Shown here one piece after another: positions 1-9,548 of a DNA stretch of 64,000 bases (positions are counted from its first letter, which is position 1; each line of letters opens with the position of its first letter). The notes under the pieces were generated by a model. The model searched no databases and was not told where the DNA came from. It saw only the letters and a list, made by a program, of their open reading frames with translations. The DNA is taken from positions 62,498,295 through 62,562,294 of the forward strand of contig NC_052507.1 in assembly GCF_014356525.2 (NCBI RefSeq). The letters are read 5' to 3'. A program made the translations under genes and the position numbers. This DNA comes from Nilaparvata lugens. Lineage: Eukaryota; Arthropoda; Insecta; Hemiptera; Delphacidae.

Positions 1-566
1 TACGAGGTCTGCTATCTCTTCATAGTGAATCATTCAATAGAATCAACAGTTGCCAACAGTATGCAATTAGATAATCACATTTTCTAAAATTTCAAGCTTA
101 TTTTAAATTTTAGGTGAATATGTTACTGAACATTAATTGTAGAAATTTTCATTCTCAATCTTTTCCACTTGAAATTTTTTGTTTTAATTGTATCTGAAGC
201 CTGTTAATTGGAAATCGAAAATCAAACTTTACGTAGATGGGGCAGAGCTCCTGAGATTTTTACAGACATGGGACTTGTGGCTGTTGATAGAGCTTATCGA
301 TTACTATTTTAGGTTTAACTTTAATCAAAATCGTTGCAGCCGTTTTCGAAAAAACCGCGAAAAGCCTTGTTTTCGACAACATTTTCTCCATTTTAGCCGC
401 CATCTTGAATTGCATTTGATCGAAATTGTTCGTGTCGGATTCTTATATTGTAAGGACCTTAAGTTTCAAATTTCAAGTCATTCCGTTAATTGGGAGATGA
501 GATATCGTGTACACAGACGAACATACACTCATACACACACACATACACAGACCAATACCCAAAAAT
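1..566 (-). mobile_element. A-family element, copy A1 (partial)
   Basis: Truncated at the window edge and at its 3' side, where it joins a second A copy inside the shared run AAAAATC. Strand is relative to the form that starts with TTTACTTTCCTTGCCC. An AC-rich microsatellite at about 529-550 sits at the family's usual internal place. The 141-codon open frame here recurs in other copies and is treated as repeat-derived. The class of family A is not known to me. Confidence 0.75.
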
Positions 567-1497
567 CTGGTGTGGCGCACTCACACAACTTTCCTTGCCG
601 TTATGAAAATTGATCACCTGACGCTAGTGTTCCCGCGCATCTCAAGTCTACTATTTAAAGATCTGCCAGCTGGTGACAGGACAATAACGCTGGAGACACA
701 CGAAGTCTGCTATCTCTTCACAGTGAATGATTTAATAGAATCAACAGTTGCCAACAGTTTGCATTATTGAATAATCACATTTTCTCGAATTTCAAGCTTA
801 TTTCCAATTTTAGGTGAAAATGTCACTGAACATTAATTGTAGAGATTTTTATGCTCAATCTTCTCCACTCGAAATTTTCTGTTCAAATTGTATCTAAAGC
901 CTGATAATTGAGAATCTAAAATCAAACTCTGCGTGGATGGGGCAGAGCTCCTGAAATTTTTACAGGCATGGGACTTGTGGCTGTTGATAGAGCTTATCAA
1001 TGACTATTTTAGGTATAACTTCAATCAAAATCGTTGCAGCCGTTTTCGAAAAAACCGCGAAAACACTTGTTTTCGACAACATTTTCTCCATTTTAGCCGC
1101 CATCTTGAATTGGATTTGTTCGAAAATGTTCGTGTCGGATCCTTATAGGGGAAGGACCTCAAGTTCCAAATCTCAAGTCATTCCGTTAATTGGGAGATGA
1201 GATATCGTGTACACAGACGCACATACACTCATACACACTCACACATACAGACCAATACCCAAAAATCATGTTTTTGGACTCAGGGGACCTTGAAACGTAT
1301 AGAAAACTTGAAATAAGGGTACCTCAATTTTTTTGGGAAAGCAATACTTTCCTTATCTATGGTAATAGGGCAAGGAAAGTAAAAACCACTTTTTTGGACT
1401 CAGGGGACCTTGAAAGGTATAGAAATTGGGGTACCTCAATTTTTCTCGGAAAGCAATACTTTCCTTACCTATGGTAATAGGACAAGGAAAGTAAAAA
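561..1497 (-). mobile_element. A-family element, copy A2
   Basis: Full-length copy running from AAAAATCTGGTGTGGCGC to GGACAAGGAAAGTAAAAAC. Its final 110 bp or so (TTTTGGACTCAGGGGACC to GGCAAGGAAAGT) is present twice in tandem, at 1270-1383 and 1390-1495. Both element ends contain ACTTTCCTT/AAGGAAAGT in opposite orientation. Confidence 0.8.
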
Positions 1498-2169
1498 CTC
1501 CACTATTTTATTAGAATCCTAATGAATCCAATTCAATAAGTGATAACTATCCAATCAACATCCAATAAAATCGACCTCGTTTTCCAATCATCAGAATTTT
1601 ACTACAATTTAAATTAATCTCCCAAAAAATAGTCTCCGGTTGGTGAGTTTAACAACTTCTTCTTGAAGGGGAAAAACTCGAAATTAATTGTTATTTAACA
1701 ATTAAAATGGAAAGGAAAGGTGGCGGTACCAATAAAGGTGTACGTCTCTATATAGATAGAGCATTTGGTAGATATAATATAGATAATATAAATGGATATA
1801 ATAGTGATGGTGTCCCAAGGACAATAGGAAAGTGCGGGTTTGGTTTGTGGTAACTACTTTCTATTGTCGGCATTTCTCTCCCATTGCAATTAATTGCAGT
1901 CAATAAAGTGAGTAATAAAAGTGAAATGACCAGTGATCTCTCTCACTCTCTCTCTCTCTCTCCACCATTGCATCGCTCCATCGCCCTATGAGTCGTCACG
2001 GCTCATCAATCATTTAAGTTCTGCTCAATAGATGAACAAGTACAGTATTATGGCACTCCTTTTCAATAGAAGGTGCAGTATTTCTTGGCCTCATACAGCT
2101 CTAAAATCTAACTATTTCTATTGATGAATGTATTATAGGATGGTTGTTTTGATGGATAATAGAATGAAG
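1498..2169. other. single-copy AT-rich stretch with CT microsatellite
   Basis: No open frame or repeat family recognised. A (CT)n tract lies at about 1934-1972. Short runs of TATAGATA/ATATAATATAGATAA at 1750-1800 are low complexity. Confidence 0.5.
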
Positions 2170-2525
2170 GATTATAGTCCGGAGAAATTATAGTTTGGTG
2201 AATAATAAATCTGAGAAATTATAGTTCGTGGATAATAGTTTGGAATTGAAGTCATTTATTGATATTTGAATGCTAACCAGAATAATAAGATAATAGTTCG
2301 GAGAAATTATAGTTTGGCGAATAATAAATCGGAGAAATTATAGTTTGTGGATAATAGTTTGGAACTGATGTCATTGATTGATTTTTGAAGGCTAACCAGA
2401 ATAATAAGATAATAGTTCGGGGAAATTATAGTTTGGCGAATAATAAATCGGAGAAATTATAGTTTGTGGATTATAGTTTGGAACTGATGTCAATGATTGA
2501 TATTTTTGAAGGCTGACCAGAATAA
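2170..2525. repeat. 119-bp tandem repeat, three units
   Basis: The phrase GAAATTATAGTTTGG recurs at 2184, 2303 and 2422, giving a period of exactly 119 bp twice. Each unit also holds internal copies of AAATTATAGTT. Units differ by scattered substitutions. Confidence 0.85.
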
Positions 2526-2574
2526 GGTTCGACTCACACCTACGCGACTCAAGTCGAGAAGAGAATCGACTCTA
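2526..2574 (+). mobile_element. G-family Tourist-like MITE, 5' fragment (G3)
   Basis: Starts after TAA with GGTTCGACTCACACCTACGCG and matches about 49 bp of the terminal arm of G at 9339-9525. The rest of the element is missing. Confidence 0.65.
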
Positions 2575-2742
2575 TTATATGAATGAAGAACTCTAATCTG
2601 ATCTAATCAAATTAGGACAGAAAATGTGAAAAGGTTATTGTTGTCCATCATGTGCTCATTATAGTTTCATCAATATTCAGTCATATCCAAATTACATATC
2701 TAATATTCCTTACTTTACTTACATGGGCTACTTTTTGCAAAT
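2575..2742. other. unassigned AT-rich sequence
   Basis: No feature recognised between the MITE fragment and the next palindrome. Confidence 0.4.
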
Positions 2743-2918
2743 TAATAAAAACAATATAAAAACCTTGTAGTACCCTTTATTATAAAAAGCTTTAAAATAT
2801 TTTAAAGACTAGTTTCAAGTTGAAAATGACCTAAGTTAGGGTCGAGACTAGTCGCTGAAATATTTTTAAGCTTTTTATAATAAAGGGTACTACAAGGTTT
2901 TTATATTGTTTTTATTGA
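2743..2918. mobile_element. palindromic MITE (S)
   Basis: Arms of about 55 bp, beginning AATAAAAACAATATAAAAAC on the left and ending with its complement on the right, surround a central loop of about 60 bp. Only one copy is seen. The length and long arms fit a non-autonomous DNA transposon. Superfamily not determined. Confidence 0.7.
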
Positions 2919-3238
2919 CCAGTATTAGATATATTTTTCATATACTGTAACGAAATATGGAGGAGTTTAAACTATAGCATGTTAGTTTCTAATTTATCAG
3001 TTCAACAGCTCATCAAATTAAAACTGGAATGCATGTAATAAAAATTAAACTAACTCACCGTTCAAAATCTGTGATGATTGAATTGGATTGAGTTGCTGCC
3101 TCCATTATAATCCTAGGAGTATACTACTGTATATTGTAGACTACCAAAATCAAATCCACAATTGATCTTCTTGATTTACCTGCAACATGGGAGAGAAACA
3201 CTTATGAGTCAAAGCAGTCACAAACACTCAGATTATAT
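2919..3238. other. single-copy AT-rich stretch
   Basis: No credible coding frame, RNA or repeat seen. Confidence 0.4.
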
Positions 3239-3437
3239 GCATAGCCTACTTGAATTAGTATAAGCACGTAATCTGGAAAAACCTTGTTCAATACTTCAAG
3301 GTTTAGAAGAGATTTCAGGATAGAACGGATAAGAATGGATAGCCTACTAGAATTAGTATAAGCACGGAATAAGGAAATACTTTGTTCAATACTTCGTGGT
3401 TTAGGAGAAGAAATTTCAGGATAGAATAAAAAAAGAG
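3239..3437. repeat. 98-bp direct duplication
   Basis: ATAGCCTACTNGAATTAGTA starts both units at 3241 and 3339. The units share long blocks such as TTGTTCAATACTTC and TTTCAGGATAGAA and differ by substitutions and small indels. Confidence 0.75.
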
Positions 3438-3698
3438 TAGATCAGAAGTTGAAGATTATGCCTGGGATCACAGACTGCAGGGGGCGAAAATAACCAGCTC
3501 AATATGTGGATTATGAAGATTAATTAAATCTTATTCACTACCCATCTATACTTCATATCCTTCATTCTTCTGTGAGATAGAATTGAAATAACACACAATA
3601 AGTAAGAGACTTTTACTTGTGAACAATTTATCCATGAATTTACAAGCTTATTTAGGACATATAAATCTAATCTTATAATTCATGTGTTGAGAGAAGCT
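3438..3698. other. single-copy AT-rich stretch
   Basis: Nothing recognised. Confidence 0.4.
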
Positions 3699-3700
3699 AC

Positions 3701-4583
3701 TATAGTGCTCTGAGAAAAGGTGCCCATAATTACATGCAAAACGCATGGAAAATAGAGAGCTTGAAAGATTTTGTCTATTTTTCGTGCGTTTTGCAAGTAA
3801 TTGAGGATTATTTTAAGGTTGCATTTGTCTAATATAGACTTTTTCCACATCTTTCTCTTCAAAATTGAACTTTCTAAAAGGTCCGTGGAAAAATATTTTC
3901 TGTTTATTGTGCATTTAACATAGTAAATCTGCTTCAAACCTTAAAGGAACTTGTTTTTCGGGACAAAGTTTCGCTTATTTCGTCACATATCTTTCAAAAT
4001 TACTGTAGCTACAGGTCTGGAAACGGTTTTATTCAATTTTTCAGTTCATTTTACATAAAGTACGCTAAATTGTACATTTTAATTAACAGCCAACAAATAT
4101 GCTATGGTGAAAGTGATAATTTCGAGCTCAAAATTTAAGTGATTTTATTCTATATTTTGTGAATATTTGAAGTTTGGTTTTTGTTTTAACGGAAGTTTGA
4201 TTATCAATTTATCTAAATTTGAAATTCTTTGTTTTATTCTGATTCATAGTTTCAGATTGAAGATTTGGTGTTGAAATTGAAGTGAACATAACCTACATAA
4301 TATTTGGACGAATTGTGACAAAATCAGGAAATTGAAGAAGTTTTGGGCAATAGCCTGTTTTTTCTTTTCCGACTATTGTATTGTTCGCTCTATCTAATAA
4401 ATAAATAAATACCCGTAGGGCTTCGTTTCAGCAGGGGAACTGAAATTCAGACGAAATCTTCCACCTTGTATAACTTGGTAACCAAGCATTTTCGGGCCAA
4501 TGTTAATTAGAACTTCTTTTCTTCTTTTGATGTGAGAAATCACACCCTGACTTATGGGCACCTTTTTTCAGAACACACTGTAT
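3701..4583. mobile_element. TIR DNA transposon remnant (Z), TA-flanked
   Basis: TCTGAGAAAAGGTGCCCATAA near the left end is mirrored at 4550-4573 as TTATGGGCACCTTTTTTCAGA, and both ends adjoin TATAG or TATA. That is the pattern of Tc1/mariner-type TIRs at TA sites. The interior has no intact transposase. Its segment 4128-4412 is shared with 41475-41697 plus 43198-43412, so it is a separately dispersed module (O). A minus-strand 85-codon frame at 3680-3937 crosses the element edge and is not credible. Confidence 0.6.
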
Positions 4584-4860
4584 AGTCTGAATGAACAAAT
4601 AGACGGCAACCTGACGAGTGATCTGATCTCAACGACTCTTGTTAATAAGTTTATTTTTATTTTGTGACAATAAGTCAGAGTATGACAATAATAGTTTTTG
4701 TTTTAATTCCTCGATCTATCAAGAAACGTCTCAACTCATTGATGTAATTATTAGAAATCATGTAAAATTATGCTACGATACAAAATAATCACATCCTTGA
4801 GATTGTTCTTGGAAATATAACTGATTGATTCATCTCATTATTCATGTGTTCTGCATGCTG
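4584..4860. other. single-copy AT-rich stretch
   Basis: Contains TTTATTTTTATT at 4650-4661, which reads AATAAAAATAAA on the minus strand. That would be a polyadenylation signal for the minus-strand ORF ending at 4861 if it is real. Confidence 0.35.
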
Positions 4861-5109
4861 CTATCTGATAAGAATAGTTTCAACAGCAAATTTCCTCGGT
4901 GAAGTTGATGAACGGACATCTTGCAACAACGTGAAAGTGCACAACTTATTTTTGATCCCCGAGTCAATCGCAGAAAACAGGAAATACTTGTTCCATCGGC
5001 TGTCAACAGCACACCTTACATTGTTTGTCACAAATTCGCTCAATATTTGTGGTGGGTAGACTTCAACTATGTTTGCAAAGGCAATTACAAGGTAAACAAA
5101 CAGATGCAT
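4861..5109 (-). CDS. possible small secreted peptide, 82 codons (unrecognised)
   Basis: An unbroken minus-strand frame that is not inside any repeat family found here. From the Met at 5109 (not the longer start at 5139) the first 18-19 residues, MHLFVYLVIAFANIVEVYP, look like a signal peptide with a hydrophobic core. The mature part has two cysteines, a basic and aromatic middle (SRWNKYFLF) and a basic C-terminus ending in ILIR. Downstream on the same strand is an AATAAA-like signal about 200 nt past the stop; upstream at about 5175-5185 there is a TCAGT initiator-like motif. I do not recognise a family. It could equally be a first exon, since GTAAGG occurs within the frame, or a chance ORF. 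Function unknown. Confidence 0.3.
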   Translation of the reverse strand: MHLFVYLVIAFANIVEVYPPQILSEFVTNNVRCAVDSRWNKYFLFSAIDSGIKNKLCTFTLLQDVRSSTSPRKFAVETILIR

Positions 5110-5202
5110 TCGAACTCTGAGACGACAGACAAGCGACAAGAGTTTGTCAAATAAGTACAGTCACCAGAAACAACTGAGAGGCAACCAGTTGTAGACGAAA
5201 CA

Positions 5203-5240
5203 ACAATCCTCGATCCTCGATCCTCGATCCGCGATCCAGT
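5203..5240. repeat. 7-bp tandem repeat (GATCCTC)
   Basis: ATCCTCG occurs about four times in direct succession, the last with a C-to-G change that creates GATCCGCGATCC. Confidence 0.8.
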
Positions 5241-5984
5241 TCTTGTCAGAGAAATAAAGCCGTTTGAGGTCAATGCATCAACTCTCCGCCAATAAATGCC
5301 GTCGACTTATACTACTTGCTATAGTGAGGTCCACGTTATAATGGCAGTGTTTGATTAGCGATGGTATTGCTATCCTTGTCTATCATTCAACAAAGCAAAT
5401 AGCACTATTTCTTTCTCGCTTTGCTCTGTTGCCAGATCGTCTCTTAACAAAGTAGAATTATTAATTAATAAACAAAATATTTCATCTTAACCCTTCTACT
5501 ACCAAGCGGGGTAATTGAACTACCCCAACCCACATTTTATCCATTTTTTAGATAATGTTGATGTATTTCATTGAAACCTTGAGTACTTGTTAAAAACATA
5601 TCACTTTATTTTTTTTTTCTCATAAATTATTCCATTCCTTTTATTTTTGAAATTATCAGCAGATTAAGCTTGGAGTAACTCTATTACCCTGCTTGGTAGT
5701 CAATGTCATGCAATTTTTTGGTATATCTCATCCATTATCGGAATACATAAGATATAAATTTAATGTTCAATTTTCATTTTTTTTCCAAACCTGATTCATA
5801 ATAATTAATTATCACTTAAAATCAAAATTTGAAAAAATTGCTTCTCTATAGCCATAATTTAATTATTTGACAACATTTCCCCTACATCTATATGATAGAA
5901 TACTCAATTTTTTTGTCCTGTCAGTTTTTGATTGAAAACATATTTTTCAACAAAGAAATTCATTTTTAATTATATTCATAGCTT

Positions 5985-6522
5985 TTTCCTACAGTTACGT
6001 TGAAAAGTGGCCATTGCTGCACTGATTATAGAACGCAAAGAATCACTTTTCCGCTCTAGTGCGGGAAAAATTTTTCTGCACTCCAGATTTGCAACATGGC
6101 AACGCAAAATACTTAGTAGGTTATATGGAGCAACAGTGCAGCAAAATCAAAATGAAGTTGGTAACAGTGACTGCTGTGGCTGCTATAGTGAGCAGAGGTG
6201 CAACCAAGCACAACGCGCTAATTATTATTCATTATATATTATAACCAAGGACAACGAGGACTTTAGGATTTTAGGATTAAGGTTTTTATCAATAATAAAA
6301 TTACACAGAAAAACATTTGATGCATTTCAGGCAATTTTACCCATAATTATCCACTTTTCATATTCAATGGTAACTGTAGGAAAAACTTAATGTGAAATAA
6401 GTGCGCAAAGTTCCTCTGCTGCACTCAAGAAACCATTCCGCCCTCGCCTACGGCTCGGGCGTAAACGTTTCTTTCGGTGCAGCAAACTGTCACTTTGCGC
6501 ACTAGTTGCACAAATAACTATT
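5985..6522. mobile_element. C-family element, copy C1
   Basis: Begins TTTTTCCTACAGTTAC and has the inverse GTAACTGTAGGAAAAA at 6372-6387. It is followed by a GC-rich hairpin (6403-6506) whose arms run GTGCGCAAAGTT...CACTTTGCGCAC. The same order occurs at 19724 and 29622. The 127-codon frame inside is repeat-derived. Confidence 0.75.
6403..6506. repeat. GC-rich hairpin at the end of C1
   Basis: Imperfect inverted repeat of about 45-bp arms; apex GCCTACGGC has a three-base loop. Confidence 0.7.
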
Positions 6523-6866
6523 TTCATGCATTTTATAGATGAATTAATGGAAAAGAATATAGAATAATGATATAAAACAGAAATCGTGTTGGGGTAACCC
6601 AGTTACCCCACTTGGTATTTCGTGTATGTGAAAAACGTTGGTAGTAGAAGGGTTAATCATGAAAATTCATTATGAAATTATTGAAAAATATAATTGTTGC
6701 TTGATAAAATATTGATTATGTTAAAAGAGAATGAACAGTTGATATTGCATTAATAAGCCTCTATCATCTACCGTCTATAGAAGGCATTGGCAAGACAGAG
6801 GATCGGCAACATTGTTCTGCTATCTTTCTCCACTGCCATTATAACGTGGACCTCACTATAGGGACA

Positions 6867-7090
6867 CACTTTAAACTGTCAGGATCTCTTGAATGGAAAT
6901 CATCGTTCTATAACTCTAATAAATACTGTCAGTTCAAAGTGAAATAATGACGGACTGAATCACTTAAAATTGTCAGCATTCGTTGAAAGGGAAGCATCGA
7001 TCTTTAGCTCTAAGAATTACTGTCAGGTAGAAGTGAAATGGTGATGGACTGAGTCACTTGAAACTGACAGAATGTCTCATTAATAACATC
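6867..7090. repeat. 94-bp tandem repeat, 2.4 units
   Basis: CACTTNAAANTGNCAG starts at 6867, 6961 and 7055, exactly 94 bp apart. Units are divergent. It lies between the B1 end and the 168-bp satellite. Confidence 0.7.
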
Positions 7091-7122
7091 TCGGCTTCCC
7101 GTTAAAACCATGCTGACAGGTG

Positions 7123-8470
7123 GTTATAGTGGATATCACACTATTGACGGGACACTTGCATTTCCTTCCTTTCCAAGAGGATATTTGATACACTGCTATC
7201 GTATTTGATACACTGTGTATGAGGACGTGATACACTGTTCCACCTCATGATACACAGTAGACTGTCCCGTTCAACCCATGCTGATAGCTGGTTATAGTGG
7301 ATATCACACTCTTGACGGGACACATGCATTTCCTTCCTTTCCAAGAGGATATTTGATACATTGCTATTGTATTTGATACACTGTATATGAGGACGTGATA
7401 CACTGTTCCACCTCATGATACACAGTAGACAGTCCCGTTCAACCCATGCTGATAGCTGGTTATAGTGGATATCACACTATTGACGGGACACATGCATTTC
7501 CTTCCTTTCCAAGAGGATATTTGATACACTGCTATCGAATTTGATACACTGTATATGAGGATGTGATACACTGTTCCACCTGATGATACACAGTAGACTG
7601 TCCCGTTCAACCCATGCTGATAGCTGGTTATAGTGGATATCACACTATTGACGGGTCACTTCCATTTCCTTCCTTTCCAAGAGGATATTTGATACACTGC
7701 TATTGTATTTGATACACTGTGTATGAGGACGTGATACACTGTTCCACCACATGATACACAGTAGACTGTCCCGTTCGATCCATGCTGATAGCTGGTTATA
7801 GTGGATATCACACTATTGACGGGTCACTTCCATTTCCTTCCTTTGCAAGAGGATATTTGATACACTGCTATCGAATTTGATACACTGTATATGAGGATGT
7901 GATACACTGTTCCACCTCATGATACACAGTAGACTGTCCCGTTCAACCCATGCTGATAGCTGGTTATAGTGGATATCACACTATTGACGGGACACTTCCA
8001 TTTCCTTCCTTTCCAAGAGGATATTTGATACACTGCTATTGTATTTGATACACTGTGTATGAGGACGTGATACACTGTTCCACCTCATGATACACAGTAG
8101 ACTGTCCCGTTCAACCCATGCTGACAGCTGGTTATAGTGGATATCACACTATTGACGGGTCACTTCCATTTCCTTCCTTTGCAAGAGGATATTTGATACA
8201 CTGCTATTGTATTTGATACACTGTGTATGAGGACGTGATACACTGTTCCACCACATGATACACAGTAGACTGTCCCGTTCAACCCATGCTGATAGCTGGT
8301 TATAGTGGATATCACACTATTGACGGGTCACTTCCATTTCCTTCCTTTCCAAAAGGATATTTGATACACTGCTATTGTATTTGATACACTGTGTATGAGG
8401 ACGTGATACACTGTTACACCTCATGATACACAGTAGACTGTCCCGTTCAACCCATGCTGATAGTCGGCTA
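7123..8470. repeat. 168-bp satellite array, eight units
   Basis: GTTATAGTGG recurs at 7123, 7291, 7459, 7627, 7795, 7963, 8131 and 8299. The period is exactly 168 bp every time, so no indel has been fixed. Every unit holds four TGATACAC motifs spaced 20-22 bp apart (first unit: 7186, 7206, 7228, 7248), plus a GACGGG...CCCGTT pair. Unit variants alternate (GGGACAC versus GGGTCAC; GCTATCG versus GCTATTG), which suggests higher-order copying. Minus-strand frames show a 56-residue period because 168 is divisible by three, but most units carry an in-frame stop. Confidence 0.95.
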
Positions 8471-9173
8471 TAATGAATACTAGAAGTACTTTAAACAGTA
8501 GACCTCGCGCAGTATAAACCACAGCCTCCTCTTATATTGTCCATTAGAGTAAATGGATATACTCTCTAAAATACTCTCTAAAATAATATCTATATTAAAT
8601 AGAGTTAATACTGTCCATTATCAGAGTAAATCCTGTCTATATGTCGTGTCGGCGAGATATCGGTGTGGAAACGGCTAGTGGCTGTTGGGGTTGGTGTATC
8701 AAAAATGCTAACATCAAAAGCTAATCTCCTTCAAGACATAGTGGCAACAGGTCAGCCCGAGTTGAAAGCAGAGGAAGGTCGAGAGAAAATACTATATTAC
8801 TTTCAATTATTGATTGCATGCGTCATTGCATGCAATGAATAGTCCACACGACAGTTGATTTTTACTAAGTTAATATTAATTGCATGCGTCATTGCATGCA
8901 ATTAATAATCCAGTCGACAGCTGACTTATGATGAATAGTTCTATAGACTGTTTTCAACGGTAATATTGGCGTTCGAAGGAGACTCCTTTTCCTTTTGTAT
9001 TATCCTTAAAATACAAAATTTCAAAAAACCTTTTATATACGTGGACGCAAAATTCAAAAAGGAACAAACCTGTCAAATTTCATGAAAATATTTTTCCGCG
9101 TTTCGCCGTGAATCCGGAACATAAATATAAACATATAAACATAAAGAGAAATGCAAAACTGTCGACAATCTTA

Positions 9174-9335
9174 AGGTGCGTACAGATATATGCGCCGCGA
9201 ACATGAGCAATTCACTTTTAATCAGCTGATGTCAAGCTTTTTATATCTGTATCTTACCGTTTCTGTAAAAATACAGATATCACCTGATTAAAAGTGAATT
9301 GCTCATGTTCGCGGCGCATATATCTGTACGCACCT
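9174..9335. mobile_element. F-family palindromic Tourist-like MITE (F1)
   Basis: Near-perfect inverted repeat from AGGTGCGTACAGATATATGC to its complement, flanked by TTA on both sides (9171-9173, 9336-9338). A 3-bp TTA/TAA duplication is the PIF/Harbinger (Tourist) signature. Confidence 0.85.
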
Positions 9336-9338
9336 TTA

Positions 9339-9525
9339 GGCTCAACTCACACTTAAGCGACTCAGGTCGAGAAGATACTCGACTCCAGTCGAGAGCATGT
9401 GTTTTCAAATGGTGACGTCGCGGAGACTAGAATCGACTGGTCTGAGTGTCATCATTTGGAAACACATGCTCTCGACTAGAGTCGAGTCTCCTATCGACCT
9501 GAGTCGCGTAAGTGTGAGTCGAGCC
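9339..9525. mobile_element. G-family palindromic Tourist-like MITE (G1)
   Basis: Inverted repeat from GGCTCAACTCACACTTAAGC to GTAAGTGTGAGTCGAGCC, with TTA at 9336-9338 and 9526-9528. It contains internal CTCGACTNNAGTCGAG palindromes. It shares one TTA with F1. Confidence 0.85.
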
Positions 9526-9548
9526 TTAGACCTCACTTCGCTCGGTCA

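Larger units (their letters stand above)
5491..6652. mobile_element. piggyBac-type non-autonomous element
   Basis: TTAA (5487-5490) precedes CCCTTCTACTACCAA, and its exact inverse TTGGTAGTAGAAGGG precedes TTAA (6653-6656). A TTAA target with CCC-starting TIRs is the piggyBac hallmark. Subterminal GGGGTAATTGAACTACCCC and GGGGTAACCCAGTTACCCC are further palindromes, one near each end. It sits in B1. B copies at about 27275 and 32780 show the uninterrupted TTAA site. It carries no transposase; a C element occupies its middle. Confidence 0.8.
5319..6861. mobile_element. B-family MITE (B1), host to nested elements
   Basis: Left end CTATAGTGAGGTCCACGTTA and its inverted copy at the right end define the element. 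It would be about 380 bp without the 1,162-bp insert at 5491-6652. B has no coding capacity here. Confidence 0.85.
8480..9548 (-). mobile_element. E-family rolling-circle-like element, long copy E1
   Basis: Strand refers to the form that reads TTGACCGAGCG...CTAG. The CTAG end is at 8480-8483 and the TCGGTCA end at 9543-9548. This long variant holds a duplicated TTGCATGCGTCATTGCATGC block (about 8814-8902). Two palindromic MITEs (9174-9335, 9339-9525) interrupt it. Confidence 0.75.

Noticed and set aside
6007..6390. 127-codon plus-strand frame
   Set aside because: Lies wholly inside C1 and uses its terminal repeats; C2 and C3 do not keep it.
7141..7643. Minus-strand frames with a 56-residue repeat (MRWNSVSRP...)
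   Set aside because: Created by the 168-bp satellite period; most units have an in-frame stop and no conserved start.
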